A stretch of DNA of 64,000 nucleotides. Origin: Aradus depressus (taxonomy: Eukaryota > Arthropoda > Insecta > Hemiptera > Aradidae). The position numbers and the translations under genes are program-made. Position 1 is the stretch's first letter. The number at the start of each line of letters is the position of its first letter. A model generated the notes under the pieces. The model saw only the letters and a program-made list of their open reading frames with translations, did not search any database and was not told where the DNA came from. The stretch spans positions 16,182,001-16,246,000 of the forward strand of contig OY759214.1 in assembly GCA_963662175.1 (NCBI GenBank), read 5' to 3'. This document shows positions 31,745 to 43,230 of this stretch, in pieces.

Positions 31745-32420
31745 ATATATATGGTGGGCTGGCGTTTTACACGTAGGGACCTAAGCATCCAATGCTCTTA
31801 TCCCTTCTAAGCCAAGTCCTTCATGAAGTACCCAGTCTCCCAGTTTCCTTAATGAACCTGAGAATGCTCCAATGGTCCAATCTTCTAAAATCCTCCTCTG
31901 CGATTACATCTTTACCAAAGATGTGGAAACTCGTTCGCAACATCACGAGCATATGCTCAAGAAGTGTGCCGCCGTCTTGTTTTCTTCTCCATGTCTGTCA
32001 CAGGTGGGACTGTCCTTGAGTTGCCGAAGGACACCTTGGACTCCCTTCCCAGGAACACCTTCGACTGTCTGCATGTGGTTTTTCTCTCTCCATGAATGCT
32101 CCAAAAGATCTTTAGTCCACTTTTTAATCCGATATGCCTTCCGAGATGTTCCTAGTACTGGTTCTGGTCCCATGAATGCTTTCTTGAACCTTCCTTGGCT
32201 AGTCGGTCTGCCTCCTTGTTTCCCTGAATCCCTGAGCGTCCGGAAACGCAGTAGAGTCCAACATTCTTGCAGTTTCCTAGGGTATTTAAATTTCCGCACT
32301 CCCAAATCATAACTTCCTCAATGCTTCGTATAGCTGGCGAAGTGAAACTTTTAAAATATTGACTTTGCTGTTAATTTACTAACGCTAGAGCTCCAAGTTC
32401 ATTGTGAGATTCCAGAAAGA
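31745..32420 (-). pseudogene. jockey/I-type LINE, RNase H and C-terminus, frameshifted
   Basis: Minus strand in several frames: VSGRSGIQGNKEADRLAKEG (RNase H end), then SPTCDRHGEENKTAAHFL (CCHC-like), then EFPHLW, EEDFRRLDHWSILRF and IKETGRL, the usual C-terminal order. Frame changes show decay. The 3' end abuts family C at 31735. Confidence 0.85.
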
Positions 32421-33724
32421 AAAATTTCCACTTTGGAGGAGGATGCTGGCAGATGAGAACTGGACACCTTGAGTCCTGAATTAAAACCCCAGAGGCCCTC
32501 CTACACATGTTTTCCTTGACACGTTGATCGATAACATTGGATAACACCCACCCGCGACAGACATTCAATTAAATGTATCCCACAGCAACCTGTCGACCAT
32601 CATCTGGATATGAACTACCAAGGATTTCTGCTCCTGAATTCCTTTCCTCTCTCCATTCCCTCAATCCTCCCTCCCATTCAATAAACGGATTGGATATTGA
32701 TGCTAAGAGGAAACTCCTCCCATGCGTATTCAACAGAAATCGTTTCCATAAAAAAGAATTTGGGTATTTGAGTTGAGCCCCCTCAGTGGCCTCTCCTTCA
32801 CCTCGACCGATTTCGCGAAAAAATTATAGGTGCAATCTTCATGGGGTGTGGTAAAGAAATTATTGTGAAATTAAAATAATTAAATAAATACATAATTCAA
32901 ATAATAAATATAAAATAAATAAACAATAAATTACCACATTTCCTGTAGACATTTTATCTCTGGTCTTTTTTTTACTAAATTTTGATTTCTATAGTAATTT
33001 CCGAAAAGGACCCTAAAAAAGTATCAAAAGTTCAAGACGTGCAATTTTTATGAAAATGCAAGTAAATTTAAACAATTTCAATCAACAAACTTTTCATTTG
33101 GATTTCTAAAGATATATGTTTTCTAAATTTTTCAAAAATATTAAATCTAATACAAAGGTTTTTTAATCATTTTACTGGGCCAACAGGGAAAATGAATAGC
33201 ATAGAATTTACGAGAACAAATTATTGGGTTTATTTTCTTACATCTACATTATAAAATTAAAAACTACACATTGAAACAAAAATCAAAAGTAAAATAGTAA
33301 AAACTAAATTCTTAGAACTATTTCAATCTTTTTTTTTTTTAAATATATTTTAGCCATTCTTCAAATCAAAGTTATATATTTTTGGGCATATATATTTTGT
33401 AATTATAAATACCTAAGAGTATCTTCTTTGCACATCAATTTTACTGTTAATTCACACCTACTTAGTTCATCACATCTTAAGCCTAAACAACAACTCTCTG
33501 TCCACCTTCACATCTCAACCCAGACCACACTCCATTGACTCCTCTACACTAATTCAAAAACAGCTGATGGCCGTGTTTTGTTTTCTACTCATTTGTTTTC
33601 AAAGAAAATGCATTCATATTATTTATTTACTAATTCAGTTGCTTCTTGAATTTTATAGAAAAATAAATACAATTAATTTTTTAATATTAATAATTTAAAT
33701 GTGTGTATTTTTTATACATCACAG
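32421..33724. other. mostly unassigned, with a family C fragment
   Basis: 32760-32855 (TTTGAGTTGAGCCCCCTC, ACCGATTTCGCGAAAAAATTA) is family C. The rest is AT-rich and not recognised. Confidence 0.45.
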
Positions 33725-34190
33725 GGGTTTTGAATTTAAGTATGAAATTTTGCGTCGACACACCCATTACAACAGCAGTTGATACAGATTTTTGAGTTAA
33801 GGCTCCCTTTAATCCCTTCTTCCCTTTGGCCGATACAGCTGAAAATCGATAGGTGTTGTCCTTATAAGGTGTTGGTCACACATAGAAAATTTGTATCGAT
33901 ACATTAATTCATTTGGCAGTTAATAGAGTTTTTGTGCCTTCTTCCTAATCCCCCCTTCCCTTGAGTCGATTTGACTGAAAATCATAAGTGTCGTTCTTAG
34001 AGAGTTTTTGATTCACGTATAAAATTTCGTGTTGATACATTCATTCATACCATGGGGAGTTATCGTGATCACAGAGTCTCAGTCAGAATTTTTTTTTACA
34101 TTTATGGTATCTGGCGATCGGAAAACATGAAATTTCGTTGAAAATTCTGCATAGAATTTTCGACAGATTACATAACTTCTATACTTCGTG
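33725..34190 (+). repeat. family C repeat
   Basis: Three GATACA(T)(T)..ATTCAT blocks, GGCCGATACAGCTGAAAATCG and the terminal GACAGATTACATAACTTC. A small reverse end follows at 34520-34620. Confidence 0.8.
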
Positions 34191-34639
34191 GAAGTCTAGT
34201 CTATCTCCAGAAAAGGAATTGGGATCATCAAGTGAACATGAATCTTTATATGCTACATAATTTCAAAAGTTGAAAAGCCCTAAGAGAAAGTGTGACAAGC
34301 AGATAGAAAAGAAAAGAAAAGAAAATGTGTCATATGGAATATATTGGATTCAGGGGAAACTTCATAAAAGTAAAAAATACAGGCCCAAGTTTTAGTCATT
34401 TTTTTTATCTGACTTCCATATCACGGACCAACTCATGAATATCTTACTAAAGCCTCATCGAATTTCTACCACCCTCATAATACCAGATAAAGGAAGTCTG
34501 TCTTCTTTCCGAGAAGGAAACCTGCCTTTACCTCCCCCAGTTATATACGAAGTATAGGGGAAGTTATGTGAATCGATCACATATTCGATGTTGAGTTTTC
34601 ATCGGAATTTAATGTTCCCCTAATGATAGATAGAGACGA
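34191..34639. other. unassigned, with a short reverse family C end
   Basis: 34520-34612: CTCCCCCAGTTATATACG and GGGGAAGTTATGTGAATCG. Otherwise nothing recognised. Confidence 0.4.
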
Positions 34640-34653
34640 CAGTATCAACACTG

Positions 34654-34944
34654 ATGGAAATAGAGGTTCTGTCGTGTAAACAAAAAACTGAGTATTTGGC
34701 CAATGTTTTAAAAACTATTTATTTCCTTCTTCAAGGCCTAACACAGAATATAAGAAACAAATTAGTTGGTTTTATCATTAATGATAAAATAAGCGCTCCA
34801 CAGTTTTTGGAACTTGAAATATACAAATTAAAACAAATTTTGGAATCCAACAATTACCCGAAACAGCTCATACAAAACATAGTAACCAAACAAACTAACA
34901 AAAATAATCTGCAACATAGCTCAACGATCACTACACTTATTTAA
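34654..34944 (+). pseudogene. Penelope-like reverse transcriptase, C-terminal fragment
   Basis: 96-codon frame with LANVLKTIYFLLQ, NDKISAPQFLELEIYKLKQI and LESNNYPKQLIQNIV. The pattern IS.P.F...EI..LK.IL..NNYP..LI is the RT thumb/linker region of Penelope-like elements. The conserved RT core and the GIY-YIG are not here. Confidence 0.7.
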
Positions 34945-35232
34945 TGTATTTTTATTATTTATTTTATTTTTAAAATTTGTTATTATTATAATAAGAAAAA
35001 ATATATTATTATTAAGAAAAAAAAAACATATTTTTTTTGTTTATTTCTTATTCTTATTAATATTTTATGGATCTATTTATTCATTTATATATATTTATTT
35101 ATTCATTTATATATATTTATTTATTCATTATATATATATTTATTATAATTGATTAAAATATATATTTATTTTATTTTATTTTTTTATATATGTTACATTG
35201 TTTTCTTTTACTTTTCTATATCTCGCACATTG

Positions 35233-35585
35233 GGACCTGATAGGACGTAAGAACGTCCCGAAACATTGTTGTGATAAAGACATTTCCGGAAGAGTTTCAA
35301 AAAATAGTTATCTTAATTTTTATTAAATTGAAAAATGTATCTACTTATTACAAATGTATCTATGTATTACTTTTTTTTTGTACTCATATATTTTTAAGTA
35401 TTTATTTATTCAGTTTTTGTTCATTTAATTTTACTTTTTTCAATAGTTTTGTTATTACTACTAATCATACGTGTGATAGACTCAAGTGGTTATAATTCTG
35501 ATTTATAAGCTATCTTAATGTATAAATTCTTTTGACGTATCCTATTACCATGTATTGGTTTAACGGAAATAAAATTATTATTTTT
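35233..35585 (+). mobile_element. Penelope-like 3' unit with hammerhead-like motif
   Basis: CCTGATAGGACG-TAAGAA-CGTCCCGAAAC (stem perfect over GGACG/CGTCC), then TTTCCGGAAGAG, about 250 bp of AT-rich tail, and GGTTTAACGGAAATAAAATT. Lies 290 bp downstream of the PLE RT fragment in the same orientation, so both may belong to one element. Confidence 0.7.
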
Positions 35586-35895
35586 ATTATAGCATATATC
35601 TCCGGACATTCTTATACTAGTCACTACAAGGAGTTTTAGGTATTTTCGAACTAAAATTAGAATATGTTTGATGAAATGTTATCCTAATGAGACTTCAGTC
35701 CGTTCTCGATAGGCGAGAGATATTAAGATCAGTTTCACAACGGCCTCTTGCTCATTATATCGAAACAAAGCCAATTATTTTTAGTTCAGTGATCAATGTT
35801 CGTAGAAAGGTTATTACACACCGATCAATGACCTATCTGAAGGAATTCATAATTTATACCTCGTGAATAACAAATCCAGATTAAGAAAAGACGAA

Positions 35896-36091
35896 AACAA
35901 TTAAATAACCTCTCCTAATCATAATAAGTGCCCATGGTTTCAGAGATAAGTGCTTCAAACAATTAAATAACCACTCCGAATCAAAATAAGTGCCCGTGGT
36001 TTCAGAGATAAGTGCTTCAAACAATTAAATAAACTCTCCGAATCAAAATAAGTGCCCGTGGTTTCAGAGATAAGTGCTTCAAACAATTAAA
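35896..36091 (+). repeat. 62-bp tandem repeat, ~3 copies
   Basis: CCC(A/G)TGGTTTCAGAGATAAG starts at 35931, 35993 and 36055. Units are nearly identical, so the array is young. Confidence 0.95.
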
Positions 36092-36173
36092 ACAAACCAA
36101 AGGAAATATTTCAAATTATTGTTTAAATTGAATCAAGTAGCAACGAATTAAAAAATATTATTTACTTATTGGT

Positions 36174-36448
36174 AAACCTGACCGAGGACCATAGATTATT
36201 TATCTGGGAGGTGAAAAAACGTTGAGCATGCCGTCCTTCGGATTGGAAGTTAAGTGATGGTCCCGAACCTGTACAATGTCAAGTACTCGTTAAAGACCCC
36301 AACCTTAGGTGAATAAAAATTTAGGGAGGCAAAATTTAGGGCTCCCGAAGGAGAGTCGATCTCATGTTCACCAGTGACGAAAGAGTGCTCTGGTGGTAGG
36401 CGATATGACGTCGAAGTTAATAGACCGGGCATGAGTCACAATAACTAA
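36174..36448 (+). mobile_element. SINE family A, 5'-truncated
   Basis: Starts CCTGACCGAGGACCATAG, body complete to GGGCATGAGTCACAATAACT. A family D copy follows directly. Confidence 0.88.
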
Positions 36449-36960
36449 ATATTAATAATAGTTTTTATGAAAAATCATAAAAATTGAGAAAAAATAAAAA
36501 TATATGTAATGTGGTCATTACAGGACTTCCGTATACCAACCACGATTACAGATCACTCTATCTCCACCTCCCCCTTATCAAAATCATTTATTACTGGGTA
36601 TATGAAAGTATTGAGTTGGCGTCAGCGGTATTTCATGGTACAGCGTAATTCTGAGAGTGATTTTATAATTTTTCATAAAATGTATTAATAATTTAAAAAA
36701 AATTATATTTCGTTGCTCGATCTCAGATTTTTGCACGATTACAATACTTTCTTATACAATAAGGTATAAGAAAGTTTAAAACCACTCGTCTTGGTTTCAA
36801 CTCCCCACAGTCTCTTTTGTTTAATAACTCGAACAATGAATGTTGAAAAATTATAGAGGGGGCCAAGTAAATGGTGCTACATTAATTACAGTCCATACAA
36901 TTTTTCTGAGGGGGAAAAAATAAATAATATCCTTACATTAATTAAAATGCCTCACACTAA
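36449..36960 (+). repeat. family D repeat (~500 bp), MITE half deleted
   Basis: Collinear with 42491-43099: TTACAGGACTTCCGTATACC, TTGAGTTGGCGTCAGCGG, then TCGTTGCTCGATCTCAGATT and CCAAGTAAATGGTGCTACAT. Compared with the 42-kb copy it lacks the right half of the inner MITE. Confidence 0.85.
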
Positions 36961-37319
36961 TTGTTATTTATTTCGCACAAAATAAATTCGCAAGTTCTTT
37001 GGATAGCTCATTAAATAAAAATAGAAAGAAAATATGAAATGCCATGAATAAACCTATCTTATCTTTTTGATAGGTATCTTAAAAATAAATTGTACTAATT
37101 GTAATATTCATCAATATACTCGTATAGTGTATCTCATAATGGGTAAATTCAAAGGGGGAAAATTCAACTAGCGTTAACAATAATTATATCGTAACCATGA
37201 CAACAGATCGGACGTGATAGGGCCTCTGATAGGAGAACCCAGTCTGAATATGAATCACGAACTGGTGGCATACTCGTATTCGTTAGAGAAATAATAACAA
37301 CCATGATTCTTACATTTTA
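36961..37319. other. no recognised feature
   Basis: AT-rich, unassigned. Confidence 0.4.
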
Positions 37320-37324
37320 CTCAG

Positions 37325-37588
37325 TTGTTAGTTATTATGACTCACGTCCGTGCTTTAACTATGAGGTCATATCGCCTACTAACAGAGCTTTGGTGGACAA
37401 GCGCCTGACTCTAGTACGGGAATCCTAAATTTTCCCTACTAGTATTCACCTAGGGTAGGGGACTTTAACGAGTACCTTGACACCAAACAGGTTTTTTGCC
37501 GTGCTTAGGGTTTTCTTATCTCCCAGACAAATGAAATAAGGGCCTCGGTGTCTCGGTTTCAAACCCGCTATCTTGAGCTTAGTAGTCT
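37325..37588 (-). mobile_element. SINE family A, diverged
   Basis: GTTATTATGACTCACGTCCG tail side; GCCTCGG and B-box region GTTTCAAACCCGCTATC at the right; head incomplete. Confidence 0.8.
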
Positions 37589-37639
37589 AAAAGTCAAAAA
37601 TCCCTGTCAGATTCTGATTGTACTACCCTCAAAACGTAA

Positions 37640-37830
37640 AGAAAAGTGGTTTCCCGCATCGTGACTGTGTGTGTGTAATGTGAAGAACATTGAACCAAGT
37701 ATTTCACCCTGGGGAACACCTGCGGGAATAAGCTATTCCCCACCATGATGGTAGTGGTAAAGCTTACTTCTAGTTAAGAAACCAGAAATGAAAGATATTA
37801 AAGCAGAGAACTGAGTCCTTTTAAAAGCAA
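37640..37830 (-). pseudogene. jockey-type LINE reverse-transcriptase fragment
   Basis: Minus strand: FISGFLTRSKLYHYH, then IPAGVPQGEILGSMFFTLHT, the RT block AGVPQGS.LGP..F. Frameshifts; the YADD catalytic block is not found. Confidence 0.7.
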
Positions 37831-37967
37831 CTTCAAACATTTACGCTTAATAAAATGAAACCGAAATTATATTATTTATTTTTTAGTGTCCATAAACACA
37901 AGTGTTTTTTACGTTACCAATTTTTTCTGTCAATCAGAAGCTTCTTTTATATATGCATATATTACAT

Positions 37968-37971
37968 ATGC

Positions 37972-38013
<42 letters not shown>
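37968..38013. repeat. (TA)n microsatellite
   Basis: AT dinucleotide run, target of the IS630-type insertion that follows. The other half is 40099-40275. Confidence 0.95.
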
Positions 38014-38016
<3 letters not shown>

Positions 38017-40095
38017 GGTGTATCGCAAGCAGATGACAATACTCGGGGGGGTGAATGCCCCACTCAAGTACGCTAAGAAACCGGGGTAATAAAAATCCGT
38101 TTCAACTTAGTGTAGAAATAAATGAGATTTTAAATTTTTTTACGATAACCACGTTTTTTTAGCAAAATGTCCGTAAATATCACTTTTTGGTTAAGGTAAA
38201 GTGAAATCTGACTACACTGTCGTAATCTACGTTAAATTTCCTAATAGGTGACATGTTTTTTGACATGAAAATCGAAAAGAATAAAATAGGAGGCTAACGT
38301 TTATTTCAAAATGAACACCTGTTTAAATTTTTTGGCAAAGTTTCAGTTTACCGTAATTTGTTTTCTCCATTTGCTAGGATGTTCCAAATTCACCAAAAGT
38401 TAGCAAAAATATGGCTCTTTAAAAATACCTAATGTTGTCTCTTTATTGTCGACCATAGCCGGAATGAGACAGCAGAAAATATGAAAAACATGGGTAAACC
38501 TAACATACACAAAGCGAGACTTTGTATAAAATTAACTAATTCATTATTTCAAAAAATTTGAAATTATTTTCAGAGATAAAAAAAGTTTTGTACTGTACAT
38601 TGTGTTGAAAAAATTATAACAACATGTTTTGGCAAATTTTCAATTTACCGTAATTTGTTATCTCCATTCGCTAGGATGTTCTAAATTCACCAAATTACTA
38701 TTATTCTCTGAAATATTAATTAATTATTTTCTCTGAATAAATAAAGTTATATTTGTTTTCCCTAATGTTGGCTTCTGTCGACGATTAGAGAGTAAAAAAA
38801 AATAAAAATAATCCTAATCTGTTCAATGGATTTTGAAACTGAAAACAAACGTTAGACGTATTAGCTAATGTAAACATTATTAGATCCAATAAACAGTTTT
38901 ATGCAAAGATTCGGTTGGGAGACATTAGTCTAAGAGAATCATGCCGGTTTTTTACACAGCGCGGGAATACATAGACATGATTTATGCTTACGGGGCTGCT
39001 GGAGGCAACGGTCTGCTAGCAGAACAAATTTACCGTAATCTATTCCCAAATCGACAAAGATGGCCGGATCGGCGAACTATAGAAAATGCCTATCGGATTA
39101 TGGGAGAAACTGGTTCGATTCCAAGACAACCTGCTAATTATGCCGGTCGACCACGAAGGGATGTCGATGATATTTTAGAGCGGTTTGACAATGATTCGTC
39201 CACGAGCACCCGGCGCGTTGTGGAAGGTGGATTGGGCGGTATGGACCTGTGAGATGACTGGCTCGGAGTCCTGACCTGGCGCCATTAGATTTTTTTGTGT
39301 GGGCACTTTAAGTCCCGTATGTACAGCGTATCTATTGATGATGGGGACCAATTAATCGCGAAAATTCAAGAGATTTGTGAGGAAATGGGAACAAACAGGC
39401 TTGAGATTCAACGGGCCACCACATCCGTTCTAACAAGAAGTCAATTGTGAGAAGATGAAGGTCTGTTTCAGCAATTGTTATAATTTTTCCAAAACAATGT
39501 ACAGTACAAAACATTTTTTATCTCTGAATGATTAATGTAATAATTTCAATTTTTTAAAAATAATGAATTACCTAGTTAATTTTATAAAAAGTCTCGTTTT
39601 GTGTATGTTAGGTTTACCCATGTTTTTCATCTTTTCTGCTGTCTCATTCCGGCTATGGTCGACAATAAAGAGAACAACATTAGGTATTTTTAAAGAGCCA
39701 TATTTTTGCTAACTTTTGGTGAATTTGGAACATCCTAGCAAATGGAGAAAACAAATTACGGTAAACTGAAACTTTGCCAAAAAATTTAAACAGGTGTTCA
39801 TTTTGAAATAAACGTTAGCCTCCTATTTTATTCTTTTCGATTTTCATGTCAAAAAACATGTCACCTATTAGGAAATTTAACGTAGATTACGACAGTGTAG
39901 TCAGATTTCACTTTACCTTAACCAAAAAGTGATATTTACGGACATTTTGCTAAAAAAACGTGGTTATCGTAAAAAAATTTAAAATCTCATTTATTTCTAC
40001 ACTAAGTTGAAACGGATTTTTATTACCCCGGTTTCTTAGCGTACTTGAGTGGGGCATTCACCCCCCCGAGTATTGTCATCTGCTTGCGATACACC

Positions 40096-40098
<3 letters not shown>
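38014..40098 (+). mobile_element. IS630/mariner-superfamily element with ~600-bp inverted repeats
   Basis: Outer ends CAGGGTGTATCGCAAGCAG on both strands, next to TA on each side. The inverted repeats run about 38014-38620 and 39478-40098 and are nearly identical. Part of the left repeat (TTGGCAAAG..CAAATTC, about 38328-38395) recurs at 38633-38695. The interior holds a broken transposase frame. Confidence 0.93.
38941..39451 (+). pseudogene. DUF4817-type transposase, internally deleted
   Basis: Frame 38941-39252: AREYIDMIYAYGAAGGNGL, IYRNLFPNRQRWPDRRTI and GETGSIPR, the DUF4817 DNA-binding domain found on insect IS630-like transposases. Downstream, after breaks, SPDLAPLDFFVWA (third catalytic Asp) and KSRMYS...ATTSVLTRSQL to a stop at 39451. 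The middle with the first two catalytic Asp is missing. Confidence 0.85.
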
Positions 40099-40136
<38 letters not shown>

Positions 40137-40146
40137 TATATATATA

Positions 40147-40239
<93 letters not shown>

Positions 40240-40275
40240 TATATATATATATACATATTATATGCATATATATAT
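40099..40275. repeat. (TA)n microsatellite with ATGCAT interruptions
   Basis: Long AT dinucleotide tract. Tyr/Ile frames read through it on both strands are artefacts. Confidence 0.95.
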
Positions 40276-40277
40276 AA

Positions 40278-40395
40278 TTTTGTGTTGATAGTGTTGTTAG
40301 GGTTCTTGAATCCCTGATTCCCCTTTTCCTTAGATAATTTTCCCCGAATATTCCTAGGTATCATTCTCATGGGGTTTAGAATTTACATATAAAGG
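40278..40395 (+). repeat. family C fragment
   Basis: TTTGTGTTGATAGTG, TTCTTGAATCCCTGATTCCC and ATTCTCATGGGGTTTAGAAT. Confidence 0.55.
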
Positions 40396-40680
40396 AGGTA
40401 AGGAAAGTATTGTATTAGTTGTTAAACTAAAGTATTGTACTATTGTATTATTTGTAAAACTAATGTCTGAAATTTAATACTAATAAATAAATACTTCTTT
40501 TTGCGAGAAAAACAGTCTATAGTTTTATCATCTGCTCATCCAGCATTCCAACATATGTATATACACAAGTATATACTATATATATATATAATATATAAGA
40601 GGTCGACAAATACATATATTCTATAAAAAAAAGATTCTGATTTTCAGAAGGAATTGTTAACATAAAGAATACATGAATTA
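40396..40680. other. no recognised feature
   Basis: TAT-rich; contains ACTAAAGTATTG / TATTGTATTA short repeats. Confidence 0.4.
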
Positions 40681-40682
40681 TA

Positions 40683-40760
40683 GATACCGATGATGGGAGT
40701 GCTTCCCGAAACGTTTCTGTTTATAGAATGGCGAAAATAAATGGGAGAAGTGATGCTGTA
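40683..40760 (+). repeat. Penelope-like 3' motif, class 3 hammerhead-like core
   Basis: ACCGATGATGGGA-GTGC-TTCCCGAAACG: CTGATGA with one change (CCGATGA), GGGA/TCCC stem, GAAAC; then GGCGAAAATAAATGGGAGAAG. A second, partial copy is at 49283-49345. Confidence 0.6.
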
Positions 40761-40834
40761 ATAATAAATATATTATATATGAATTATTCATTTATATATT
40801 TGCATCCTCTTGTGGAGATTCTAGGTTATCAATT

Positions 40835-41192
40835 AATTCTTTTACGTCTCCAGCAAAACGAAGTAAAGAGAAGTTATGAAATCGGTCAGAAATTCGATGT
40901 AGAGTCGAATCATCGGAATTTTGTATTTTCCGTCCCCCTGTTTGCAAAAATAAAAGATAGGTCTGTCTGAGTGTGTATGTGAATCCCTGATTGAGTGAAT
41001 ATACCAATACGAACTTTTATAAGTATATTCCGAAATACATTTAAGAATATATAAGAATTCAAAAACTATGCCTATGTAATGGTGATATCGACCGTTATCT
41101 AATTCAGTATGAATATTTAAAAGTCCCCGAATATTTCAAAATCCAAATCATTGATTAATTCGCGTTGGGGAAGTACATTACTGATAATTTTC
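40835..41192 (-). repeat. family C repeat, reverse copy
   Basis: TCTCCAGCAAAACGAAG, GTTATGAAATCGGTCAGAAA through to TTCGCGTTGGGGAAGTACAT and CCGACGAC at the end, which served as target for the next SINE. Confidence 0.7.
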
Positions 41193-41204
41193 CGACGACT
41201 TTTA

Positions 41205-41531
41205 GGTCAGGTTTTATGACTCATACCAGGACTTTAACTACGAGGTCATATCGCCTACTACCAGAGTGCTCTTTCGTCACTCTGGTGGACATGAGGGAGT
41301 TCTAAATTTTGCATACCCTAAATTTTTATTCACCTAGGGTAGGGGTCTTTAACGAGTACCTGACATCGTAGAGGCTCGGGATCATTGCTTAAAGTCCCAT
41401 CCAAAGGACTGCGTGCTTAAGTTTATTTTACCTCCCAGATAAAATAATCTAAGGGCCTCGGTCGGGTTTCGAACCCACTATCTTGAGCTCAGAAGACAAG
41501 AACCCATACCATTGAGCTACCAGCGCCCTAT
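41205..41531 (-). mobile_element. SINE family A, full length, 12-bp TSD
   Basis: TSD cgacgactttta at 41193-41204 and 41532-41543. Head (reverse) GAGCTACCAGCGCC; B box GGGTTTCGAACCCA. A small deletion removes the GAGCCCGACT block. Confidence 0.95.
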
Positions 41532-41545
41532 CGACGACTTTTATA

Positions 41546-41849
41546 CTGTATGGAATGAAATGATCAGCTTTCGTAGAATAAAAATTGCGTTAATAAAAAG
41601 TAGAACCAGAAAAAAAAAACGTATATAATATGTAAAGAACGGCGAGACATTAAAAAAAAAATAATAATAATTTAAAAATGTCAGAAAAACGAAAAATCCT
41701 GAAAAAGACATGTTTTTATCTTATATCATATATTTAAAAAAAAGTTTATGGAGGTCGAATAAGTTCATTGTTAAACATAAAACATTCTGGGTGTTGGGAA
41801 CAAATGTCATGACAGGATTTTAATTTTCGAAATCGGAGTGTTGTGTTTT
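41546..41849. other. no recognised feature
   Basis: A-rich runs; unassigned. Confidence 0.4.
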
Positions 41850-42292
41850 TACTCCCTCAGCTATACAACGTATAGGGGAAGTTATGTACTCAGTCAGAAA
41901 ATGTTGAGTTTTCAACGGAATTTCATATTTGCCGACCCCAAAAAAAAAGTATCTTTGTGTTTCATGCGTCTGTGAATACGATAACTCTCGATAGAATGAA
42001 TGTGTCGATACAATATTTTATATGTGTATCCAAAACCCCATAAAGACGATACCCATTGATTTTCATCCAAATCCATCCAAAGGAAAGGGGGAGACTGGGG
42101 GGCACAACACACACACTCTAATATCGACCGTCTTTATGAATCTATCGGCACAAAATTTCATATGTAAATTCAAAACGTCGGAACGGGGAATTCATAAATT
42201 TAGTATGAGGATTGAGAAGCCTCTGTGTAAGTCAACTATCGATTTTATGTTCAAAAACTCGATTGGTATAGAAAGGAGAGTGAACACTTCAT
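41850..42292 (-). repeat. family C repeat, reverse, interrupted by a SINE
   Basis: CTCCCTCAGCTATACAACG, GTATAGGGGAAGTTATGTAC, ATAACTCTCGATAGAATG and on to GAAAGGAGAGTGAA. Resumes at 43168-43230 (ATTCGTGCTAGGGAAGT). Confidence 0.75.
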
Positions 42293-43167
42293 AGGGCGCC
42301 GGTAGCTCAGTGATATGCGTGCTTGCTTACGTACCTCAAAATCGTGGCCCTTAGTATATTTCATCTGGGAGGTTAAATAAACTTATGTACACCGTCCTTC
42401 GGATGGGACGTTAAGCGATCGTCCCGAGCCTGTACGATGTCAGGTACTCGTTAAAGACCCCTACCCTAGGTGAATACAAATTTAGGGAGACATGGAAAAT
42501 TATAAAAATTAATAAAAAATAAAAATATATGTGATGGTCATTACAGGAGTTTCGTATACCAACCACGATTACAGATCACTCTATCTCCACCTCCCCCTTT
42601 TCAATAACATTTATTACTGAGTATATGAAAGTATTGAGTTGGCGTCAGCGATATTTCATTGTACAGCGTAATTCTGAGAGTGATTTTCTTATACCCGGTA
42701 ATGCCAGTATGAAATGATATCAAGAATAGGGAAATGGAGAGTTATCTGTAAGCTTGGTTGGTATAAGAAAGGCCTATTATGCAGACATCACATATATTTT
42801 CTTTTTTTTTAACATGGACTTATTCAAAAAATGTATTAATAATAAAAAACATTTATATTTCGTTGCTCGATCTCAGATTTTTGCAGGATTACAATACTTT
42901 CTTATACAATAGGTATAACAAAGTTTAAAACCTCTCGTCTCGGTTTCAACTCCCTTCAGTCTCTTTTGTTTAGTAACTCGAACAATTAATGTGGAAAAAT
43001 TATAGAGGGGACCAAGTACATGGTGCTACATTAATTACAGTTATACAAATTTTCTGGGGGTAAAAAATAAATAATATCCTTACATTAATTAAAATGCTGG
43101 AGCGCTCTGGTAGTAGGAGATACGTTGTAGTTAAAGCCCGGGCATGAGTCAAAATAAAGAACTAACT
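42293..43167 (+). mobile_element. SINE family A with an inserted family D repeat
   Basis: Left piece 42293-42490 (GGCGCCGGTAGCTCAGTG to AATTTAGGGAGA), right piece 43100-43167 (GAGCGCTCTGGTAGTAGGAG to GAGTCAAAATAAAGAACT). TSD gaacacttcat / gagcacttcat at 42282-42292 and 43168-43178. Confidence 0.88.
42491..43099 (+). repeat. family D repeat (~600 bp) with inner MITE
   Basis: Inner MITE 42523-42805: left end TTACAGGAGTTTCGTATACC...CTCTATCTCCACC, right end reading back TGATGTCTGC..CTTTCTTATACCAACC. The outer part matches 36670-36960. The boundary in the SINE has lost part of the SINE body. Confidence 0.8.
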
Positions 43168-43230
43168 GAGCACTTCATTGATAAATTCGTGCTAGGGAAG
43201 TTTATTTCGCTGATGATTGACTTATTGGTG

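Noticed and set aside
31872..32312. 146-codon plus-strand frame
   Set aside because: Antisense to the decayed LINE RNase H region, which has recognisable motifs.
35896..36091. Short tandem repeats as a CRISPR array
   Set aside because: Units are contiguous without unique spacers, and the sequence is eukaryotic.
40023..40370. Tyr/Ile-rich open frames over the TA repeats
   Set aside because: They are translations of a dinucleotide microsatellite and an inverted-repeat end.
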